A stretch of DNA of 64,000 nucleotides from Streptomyces sp. MUM 178J (lineage in GTDB: Bacteria > Actinomycetota > Actinomycetes > Streptomycetales > Streptomycetaceae). The position numbers and the translations under genes were made by a program. The stretch's first letter is position 1, and each line of letters opens with the position of its first letter. Shown here piece after piece: positions 58,991-64,000 of the stretch. The stretch lies in NCBI RefSeq assembly GCF_022414575.1, contig NZ_JADWYQ010000005.1, positions 148,009-212,008 of the forward strand, given 5' to 3'. The notes beneath the pieces are model-generated. The model saw only the letters and a list, made by a program, of their open reading frames with translations. It had not been told where the DNA came from and ran no database searches.

Positions 58991-60070
58991 TTATCCGGCT
59001 GTGCGACCGTCGGGCTGTGAGCTGTGACCTCCTGCTGCGCGCGCCGTCGGCAGGCCCGCCGCGACCCGGTCGACCGCCGCGGCGACTGCCTCAGGGGGCA
59101 GCAGCCCGGGCTGTCGGCTGCGCGCGAAGTCCGCGAAGGTCTCCGCCGTCGTGTACCTGGGGTGAAACCCGAGCGTCTCGCGCGTCTGCACGGTGCTGAC
59201 GACCCGCCCATGTGTCAGCAGGCGGATCTGCTCGGGCGAGAAGTCCGTGACGCCGATCGTGCGCAGCACCGAGCCGAACCTGGTGACGGCCGGCAGCAGC
59301 AGCGGCAGCGTCGGCCGTCCGAGCCTGCGGGAGCACTGGGACAGCAGCAGCACGCCGTCACCGGCCACATTGAACGTGCCGCTGTTCAGCGTGCCCCGGC
59401 GCGGCTCGTGCAGGGCGATGCGCAGCACATCGATCACATCGTCCTCGTGGACGAACTGCAGCCGCGGGTCATAGCCGAACACGGTGGGCATGACGGGCAG
59501 CGAGAGGAACTCGGCGAGCGGGGAATCCGCGCGCGGCCCGAGGATGTTCGCAAAGCGCAGCACACACACGGCGACATCCGGCCTGCGGCGGGCGAATCCC
59601 CGCACGTACCCCTCGACCTCGACCGCGTCCTTGGCGAATCCGCCGCTCGGCAGCGATTTGGGCGGAGTGGTCTCGGTGAAGACGGCCGGGTCCCGGGGCG
59701 CCGAGCCATAGACGCTCGTACTGGATTTCACCACCAGCCGTTTCACCGTCGGCGATTTCTGGCACGCGCCGAGGAGCTGCATCGTGCCGATGACATTCGT
59801 CTCCTTGACGGAGGTGCGGCCCCCGGCCCCCAACGGCGTGCCCGTGACATCCATATGCACGACGGTGTCCACGGCATGTTCGGCGAGAACCCGCCCTATC
59901 GTCGGCTGCCGGATGTCCGCGCGGACGAAATCGGCGCCGCCCAGATGGTGCTCGGGCCTCAACACGTCGACGCCGATGACCCGGTCCACCTCCGGGTCGC
60001 GCTGTATCCGCCGTACGAGACGGCCTCCCAGCTGCCGGGCCACCCCGGTGACGAGCACGACCTTGCCCAA
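58991..60070 (-). CDS. NAD-dependent epimerase/dehydratase family protein
   Basis: A 359-residue extended SDR. The cofactor motif is VVLVTGVARQLGGRLVRRI, a GxxxxxG variant of the usual GxxGxxG. The active-site region is VVKSSTSVYGSAPRDPAVFT, and AKDAVEVEGYVRGFARRR appears in the place of YxxxK. TTG 60070 has GGGAGG 8 bases upstream, so the long frame to 60259 is not needed. It lies 15 bases upstream of the acyltransferase gene, supporting a two-gene operon for lipid or cell-surface metabolism. Substrate unknown. Confidence 0.88.
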   Translation of the reverse strand: MGKVVLVTGVARQLGGRLVRRIQRDPEVDRVIGVDVLRPEHHLGGADFVRADIRQPTIGRVLAEHAVDTVVHMDVTGTPLGAGGRTSVKETNVIGTMQLLGACQKSPTVKRLVVKSSTSVYGSAPRDPAVFTETTPPKSLPSGGFAKDAVEVEGYVRGFARRRPDVAVCVLRFANILGPRADSPLAEFLSLPVMPTVFGYDPRLQFVHEDDVIDVLRIALHEPRRGTLNSGTFNVAGDGVLLLSQCSRRLGRPTLPLLLPAVTRFGSVLRTIGVTDFSPEQIRLLTHGRVVSTVQTRETLGFHPRYTTAETFADFARSRQPGLLPPEAVAAAVDRVAAGLPTARAAGGHSSQPDGRTAG

Positions 60071-60227
60071 GATCAGCGCCTCCCTTAGGTCCTGTGCGTC
60101 ACCGTAGCGCTTGGGTGTTGCACTGTGATGACCACCCGGCGCAGTTGTTGCCGCTTCCGTGGCTTGATCGCCGTATCCCAGCATTGCACCCGGCCTGATG
60201 GGACGGCGGCCGCCCGGAAATGCACCA

Positions 60228-60258
60228 TGGCCCTCCCACCCGTCTGGTGGAAGGGCCA
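60228..60258 (-). terminator. Terminator of the small ribosomal peptide gene
   Basis: TGGCCCT and AGGGCCA plus CCACC and GGTGG form a 13-position stem with one mismatch and a 5-base loop. It lies about 32 bases past the 32-residue gene. Confidence 0.7.
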
Positions 60259-60289
60259 CGGCGGCACGAACGGCTCTCGCCGAGCGTGC

Positions 60290-60388
60290 TTACTTCTTGT
60301 TGCGACGCTGAACGCGCGTGCGCTTGAGCAGCTTGCGGTGCTTCTTCTTGGCCATCCGCTTACGCCGCTTCTTGATAACAGAGCCCAC
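60290..60388 (-). CDS. 32-residue basic ribosomal-type peptide (AURKAIP1/COX24 domain, bTHXc)
   Basis: Reading [20 protein letters not shown], then [12 protein letters not shown], stop at 60290. The peptide is almost entirely Lys and Arg and matches the tiny AURKAIP1/COX24-domain protein found bound to actinobacterial 30S subunits. GTG 60388 starts it. It is too short for most gene callers and easily missed. It is followed by a hairpin at 60228-60258. Confidence 0.92.
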   Translation of the reverse strand: MGSVIKKRRKRMAKKKHRKLLKRTRVQRRNKK

Positions 60389-60529
60389 GACTACCCTCGC
60401 TCACTTCTCGGAACACCCCGCGTCAGCGGGGATCTCGGTGCGGGGCGTCTGGGCCCACACGACCTACGTCGGCCTAGCCTACCTGCCGCCGAGTGAGGGA
60501 CGTAATCCGAGGGCAGCCATCCGGCCCTG

Positions 60530-60739
60530 CTATCCGGCTTCCACCCCCACATAGGACTCGCGGAGGTAGTCGTGAACCGCCTGCTCCGGAACCCGGAAAG
60601 ACCTCCCCACCCTGATCGCCGGCAGATGACCGCTGTGCACCAAGCGATACACCGTCATCTTCGACACTCGCATGACCGTGGCGACTTCCGCCACGGTCAG
60701 GAACACGACCTCGTTAAGAGGCCTCTGGTCTGCAGCCAT
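60530..60739 (-). CDS. Excisionase-type HTH protein (possibly the BldD target bdtA)
   Basis: A 69-residue protein with a MerR-like/excisionase HTH: VVFLTVAEVATVMRVSKMTV, then YRLVHSGHLPAIRVGRSFRV and PEQAVHDYLRES. It binds DNA and, being close to bldN, may be the gene reported as a BldD target (bdtA) in S. coelicolor; this identification is from memory. ATG 60739 has AGGTGGG upstream. It is read in the same direction as the ribosomal peptide gene. Confidence 0.85.
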   Translation of the reverse strand: MAADQRPLNEVVFLTVAEVATVMRVSKMTVYRLVHSGHLPAIRVGRSFRVPEQAVHDYLRESYVGVEAG

Positions 60740-60867
60740 GACCCACCTGTACCTTCCGCACCCGACGCACACCGGCTTCCCCTCCGGTGACTCTTCGTCG
60801 TTGTGCGCTCACTCCCCAGACTAGGGGCGGGTGGTGCGAGTGGGGAAGAGGAGCAGCCATCGGCCGC

Positions 60868-61683
60868 CTACTGTGACAGACACGCTCGATTGAGTACATA
60901 GCGCGTCAGCGGTCGGTAGCAATCAGACCGCACAGCGTCATCAACCGGAACGGCCAGGGACACGCGCCCCTCCGCCTCTCCGACGAACAGGGCGGGATCG
61001 TTCACATCGGCCAGGCCGATTGCATCGATACCCAGCTGACCTGCGCCGCAGACCCACCCATGGTCACCCACCACCAGTTCGGGCAAGGGCCCGCGGGCGG
61101 CTGCGGCCCCGGCCAGGGCCACCCGAACCGGCAGGGGCGAGTGGGTGTGTGCGCCGGGATTGCCCCCGTGCTCCCGCGTGCCCGGTTCACGCACGAGCGC
61201 GACGCGCCGTACGTACACGAGATTGTACGTGCGTACCCCGAACCGGGTCGTTATGTCGACACATCGCCCCTGCGCGGGTGTGAGGACGGGACAGCCAGCC
61301 GCCGACAAAGCGTCTGCGAGATCGGCGTAGAAGCCCAGCAGACGGTTCGGATGCCCGGTTCCGAACAACACGGGAGCGCGGCGCCCGGCCGCCTCCCCGA
61401 GGCGGTCCGCGAAGGCGTCGAGCCCGGCGAGCGTCAGCTCCGGGTCGATGACATCGGGCCCGGTGACCTGGGCGGGATCCGCGGAGACCCCGCACTTGTC
61501 GGCCATCAGCGCGATCAGATCCCGCTCGGCCCACGCCCACTCGGGATCGAGCCCCAGGGTGACGCGCGGATCGCCGGCGGCGAACAGCCGATAACTGCGC
61601 AGGCTTTGCTCTCGCGTCGTGGCCACTTCCCCGGCCAGCCGGGTCTCCAGCAAATGCGCCCGCAGCGCCCGGGTACTCAACAC
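60868..61683 (-). CDS. Conserved phosphatase-like protein
   Basis: About 270 residues of soluble sequence with LDPEWAWAERDLIALMADKC, VLFGTGHPNRLLGFYADLAD and ELVVGDHGWVCGAGQLGIDA. It resembles a family of actinobacterial proteins annotated as phosphatases, but I see no standard catalytic motif. GTG 61683 and TTG 61680 are both near the start; a TTG at 61743 would extend it by 20 residues. No good ribosome site was found for any of them. Confidence 0.7.
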   Translation of the reverse strand: MLSTRALRAHLLETRLAGEVATTREQSLRSYRLFAAGDPRVTLGLDPEWAWAERDLIALMADKCGVSADPAQVTGPDVIDPELTLAGLDAFADRLGEAAGRRAPVLFGTGHPNRLLGFYADLADALSAAGCPVLTPAQGRCVDITTRFGVRTYNLVYVRRVALVREPGTREHGGNPGAHTHSPLPVRVALAGAAAARGPLPELVVGDHGWVCGAGQLGIDAIGLADVNDPALFVGEAEGRVSLAVPVDDAVRSDCYRPLTRYVLNRACLSQ

Positions 61684-61824
61684 CTTCCCGATGCTGCCGT
61701 AAAGGGGACAGCGCCACGCGAAAAGCCCGTATTGCCACCGCAATTGGCCTAATTACGGAACAGGGGAGCTCTCGGCCCTGTGGCGCGCGGGCGCCGGCCG
61801 GCCCGCGCCGGGCAAGCGGCTCCC

Positions 61825-63003
61825 CTACGCCAGCAGCCCCCGCAGCGGATACACCGCACGCCGCGTCGCCAGCACCGCCTGGTCCACCCGGTCGCCCGGG
61901 TCGTACCCCTCGCCCCACGGCCGCCACCGCACCGGCCACCGCCCGTCCGTCATACGTCCCGGCGCCACCGTGCGCGTCCGCGCGTACACCTCGTCCCGCC
62001 AGGACGCCGGGATCACCGACTCCGGCTGCACCTCCGCGTGGCCGACGATCCCCACCAGATGCGTCCAGGACCGCGGCACCACATCCGTCACGGCGTATCC
62101 GCCGCCCCCAAGGGCCACCCACTTCGCACCGTCCACGTGGGTGTGGGCCAGCTCATGACAGGCCATCTGCACCGCCCGCTGCGCGTCCAGCGACACAGCC
62201 AGATGCGCCAGCGGGTCCTCGAAGTGCGTATCGGCCCCGTGCTGCGTCACCAGCACCTGCGGCCGGAAATCCGCCAGCAGCTCGGGCACCACAGCGTGAA
62301 ACGCCCTGAGCCACCCCTCGTCCCCCGTGCCCGCCGGCAGCGCCACATTCACCGCGCTACCCGCCGCCGCTCCCCGGCCTCCGGTCTCCTCCGGCCAACC
62401 GGTCTGCGGAAAGAGCGTACGAGGGTGCTCATGGACCGAGATCGTCAGCACCCGCGGGTCGTCCCAGAACGCCGCCTGCACCCCGTCCCCGTGATGTACG
62501 TCGACGTCGACGTACGCGACCCTCTCGGCCCCCAGCTCCATGAGTCGGGCGATCGCCAAGGACGCGTCGTTGTAGATGCAGAACCCGGACGCCGCCCCCG
62601 GCATCGCATGGTGCAGGCCGCCGGCGAAGTTCACGGCGTGCGCTGCTTCACCGCGCCACACGGCCTCCGCCGCCCCCACCGACTGCCCTGCGATCAACGC
62701 GGACGCCTCATGCATCCCCTTGAACGCCGGGTCGTCCATCGTCCCCAGCCCATACGCCTGGTCCGCCTCGCGTGGATCAGCGGAAGCCGCTCGCACGGCA
62801 GCCACATAGTCCTCACGGTGGACGAGTCTGAGCGTCGAGTCCCCGGCCGGCTTGGCCGCCGCCACATCGAGCGCACGGTCCAACTCGTACGCCCGCACCA
62901 ACCCGATGGTCAGCGCAAGCCGCACCGGATCCATCGGATGGTCTTTCCCGAAGTTGTACTTCGTGACTGCCTCGTCCCACATCAACAACCCGCGGCCGCT
63001 CAT
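61825..63003 (-). CDS. Acetoin utilisation protein AcuC/histone deacetylase family
   Basis: A 392-residue zinc-dependent deacetylase-like protein. Active-site elements are NFAGGLHHAMPGAASGFCIY, VAYVDVDVHHGDGVQAAFWD (metal-binding Asp and His), QHGADTHFEDPLAHL and WVALGGGGYAVTDVVPRSW. It is close to bacterial AcuC, which may deacetylate acetyl-CoA synthetase. ATG 63003 lies 7 bases after TACGGT on the minus strand with no Shine-Dalgarno, so a leaderless transcript is likely; GTG 63012 is an alternative. Confidence 0.92.
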   Translation of the reverse strand: MSGRGLLMWDEAVTKYNFGKDHPMDPVRLALTIGLVRAYELDRALDVAAAKPAGDSTLRLVHREDYVAAVRAASADPREADQAYGLGTMDDPAFKGMHEASALIAGQSVGAAEAVWRGEAAHAVNFAGGLHHAMPGAASGFCIYNDASLAIARLMELGAERVAYVDVDVHHGDGVQAAFWDDPRVLTISVHEHPRTLFPQTGWPEETGGRGAAAGSAVNVALPAGTGDEGWLRAFHAVVPELLADFRPQVLVTQHGADTHFEDPLAHLAVSLDAQRAVQMACHELAHTHVDGAKWVALGGGGYAVTDVVPRSWTHLVGIVGHAEVQPESVIPASWRDEVYARTRTVAPGRMTDGRWPVRWRPWGEGYDPGDRVDQAVLATRRAVYPLRGLLA

Positions 63004-63054
63004 GCTGGCCACCGTATCGGGCCGCCGCCTGCATGACCTTGCGGGTCACACGAG

Positions 63055-63699
63055 TCACACGAGCAGCCCCAGCAGCTCCCGCATCCCGCGGAAGTAACCC
63101 TGCGCTCCCGGCAGCTTCTCGGCAGAGGTCATCGCAGTGAACCCGTACACATCCATCCCGGCCGCCCTGGCCGCCTGCACCCCAAGGGGGCTGTCCTCGA
63201 CGACGACGCACCGCTCCGGGGCGGTCCCCATCCGCTCGGCCGCATGGAGGAACAGATCAGGGGCCGGCTTCCCCCGGCCCACATCCTCGGCGCTGAAGAC
63301 GTTGCCGCCCTTGAACCACCTGTCGAGCCCGGTCTTCCGATGCCCCACCGCGATCCGCTGATGGCTCCCCGAGGACGCGACACAGTACGGCGCCTCATCG
63401 GCCACGAGCTTCTCCAGCACCTCGGTCACCCCCTCGACGGCGACCAACTCGCGTTCGAACGCCGCGAATACCCGTGCATGGAACGTCTCGTTGAAGTCAT
63501 CCGGCAGCAAGCGCCCGGTCCGCTCCCTCACGAGGTCGTGTATGCGGTGGAGCGCGGAGCCCATGTAGTCACGGAGCGAGTCCTCGTACGAGGTGGGGTG
63601 CCCCAGCTCGGTGAGGTAGCCGGCCAGGATGACGTTGGATATCGGCTCGCTGTCGACGAGCACACCGTCGTTGTCGAAGATGACGAGGTCATAGCGCAT
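63055..63699 (-). CDS. HAD-superfamily hydrolase (beta-phosphoglucomutase-like)
   Basis: A 214-residue HAD protein. The nucleophile motif is LVIFDNDGVLVDSEPISNVI, a helical cap follows, then YCVASSGSHQRIAVGHRKTG (motif II), GGNVFSAEDVGRGKPAPDLF (motif III Lys) and CVVVEDSPLGVQAARAAGMD (motif IV). It resembles beta-phosphoglucomutase and phosphatases of small phosphorylated compounds. ATG 63699 is 7 bases after TAGGGT and lacks a ribosome site, so it may be leaderless. It ends 52 bases before AcuC. Confidence 0.92.
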   Translation of the reverse strand: MRYDLVIFDNDGVLVDSEPISNVILAGYLTELGHPTSYEDSLRDYMGSALHRIHDLVRERTGRLLPDDFNETFHARVFAAFERELVAVEGVTEVLEKLVADEAPYCVASSGSHQRIAVGHRKTGLDRWFKGGNVFSAEDVGRGKPAPDLFLHAAERMGTAPERCVVVEDSPLGVQAARAAGMDVYGFTAMTSAEKLPGAQGYFRGMRELLGLLV

Positions 63700-63720
63700 G
63701 ACCTGAACCCTAAACGCAGA

Positions 63721-63751
63721 AGAGCCCCGCACCATGACGGTGCGGGGCTCT
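63721..63751 (-). terminator. Terminator of the rRNA operon
   Basis: AGAGCCCCGCACC and GGTGCGGGGCTCT form a perfect 13-bp stem with a 5-base loop, just past the 3' end of the 5S gene. It separates the rRNA operon from the HAD gene read in the same direction. Confidence 0.88.
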
Positions 63752-63763
63752 CCCTCAAAGATT

Positions 63764-63882
63764 GTTCGGCGGCGTCCTACTCTCCCACAGGGTCCCCCCT
63801 GCAGTACCATCGGCGCTGAAAGGCTTAGCTTCCGGGTTCGGAATGTAACCGGGCGTTCCCCTAACGCAATGACCACCGAAAC
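63764..63882 (-). rRNA. rrf: 5S ribosomal RNA
   Basis: The minus strand begins GTTTCGGTGGTCATTGCG and ends GTAGGACGCCGCCGAAC, about 119 bases. It contains the conserved core CATTCCGAACCCGGAAGC. The ends pair (CGGTGG with CCGCCG) to form helix I. It matches streptomycete 5S rRNA in length and sequence. Confidence 0.95.
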
Positions 63883-63972
63883 ACTATGAAACAATCAAAC
63901 CAGCCAACCCCCACACAAAGAGGGCCATAGACCTGGTTGTGGTTTCAGAACCAACACAGTGGACGCGAGCAA

Positions 63973-64000
63973 CTGAGGACAAGCCCTCGGCCTATTAGTA
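63973..64000 (-). rRNA. rrl: 23S ribosomal RNA, 3' end (partial)
   Basis: The minus strand reads TACTAATAGGCCGAGGGC then TTGTCCTC, the terminal segment of actinobacterial 23S rRNA. The rest lies beyond the right edge. The 90-base spacer to 5S (63883-63972) has no gene. Confidence 0.85.

Noticed and set aside
60530..60739. Identification of the small HTH protein as BldC
   Set aside because: BldC starts with a different sequence and has a different wing; this protein only shares the general MerR/excisionase fold.
1..64000. CRISPR arrays, tRNA genes, transposases or integrases
   Set aside because: I looked for regular spaced repeats, tRNA T-arm sequences and DDE or tyrosine recombinase motifs and saw none. 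A tRNA or CRISPR program should be run to be sure.

Overview
The window is about 64 kb of very GC-rich actinobacterial DNA. Gene content points to the genus Streptomyces: a bldN/rsbN developmental sigma/anti-sigma pair, a futalosine-type menaquinone cluster, a rex-hemACD-hemB haem operon, DUF397/DUF5753 gene pairs, GTG and TTG starts, and many promoters that look leaderless. No transposase, integrase, CRISPR array or tRNA was recognised. The window opens inside a TetR regulator and closes in the 3' end of a 23S rRNA.

Layout. 0-3 kb: TetR fragment, then a DAACS-family symporter preceded by a 36-residue Cys-rich leader peptide and an attenuator-like hairpin, then a DUF4229 membrane protein. 3-5 kb: two Roadblock/LC7 proteins and a winged-helix regulator. 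5-11 kb: menaquinone biosynthesis (mqnE, an Lrp regulator, UbiX-like mqnM, UbiA-like mqnP, UbiD-like mqnL) with a rhomboid protease and an amber-interrupted small ORF. 11-13 kb: PLDc_N membrane protein, a 2OG-Fe(II) oxygenase and a SRPBCC protein. 13-17.5 kb: the system II cytochrome c maturation set (tlpA/resA, ccdA, resB, ccsB). 17.5-21 kb: a deacetylase-like lipoprotein, a histidine phosphatase and hemL. 21-27 kb: small housekeeping and accessory genes (DinB-like, AraC, GNAT, Mut7-C, YnfA, SDR).

27-32.4 kb is a scrambled accessory segment: a kinase remnant, two TPR-regulator remnants, a frameshifted GNAT, a NUDIX gene and three traces of rtcB. One rtcB is full length, one has an in-frame deletion of about 690 bp, and one is a short fragment whose GMP-accepting His is replaced by Arg. 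32.5-39.7 kb: two DUF3558 lipoproteins, a DUF2637 membrane protein, and divergent lysS (class I) and argS. 39.8-46.8 kb: a RelE/HigB-like toxin with antitoxin, DUF1876, an autoregulated-looking tetR-yciI-tag-flavodoxin operon, an XRE/DUF397 pair joined by a TTA codon, DUF4253, DUF1540 and a secreted GH19 chitinase. 46.8-53.2 kb: hemB, then rex-hemA-hemC-hemD chained by 4-bp overlaps behind a Rex operator. 53.5-63.7 kb: glutaredoxin, HAD phosphatase, bldN, rsbN, acyltransferase, epimerase, a 32-residue ribosomal peptide, an excisionase-type HTH, a phosphatase-like protein, an acetoin-utilisation/HDAC-like protein and a HAD hydrolase. 63.7-64 kb: 5S and 23S rRNA on the minus strand.

How it fits together. 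Much of the window serves respiration and its cofactors: menaquinone, haem, cytochrome c assembly and a redox sensor (Rex). From memory of the S. coelicolor map, the first third (mqn, ccs, hemL) and the last half (lysS/argS, hem, rex, bldN) belong to two separate chromosomal neighbourhoods, so the degenerate rtcB segment lies at or near a rearrangement junction. All products are inferred from reading the sequence; nothing was searched against a database.
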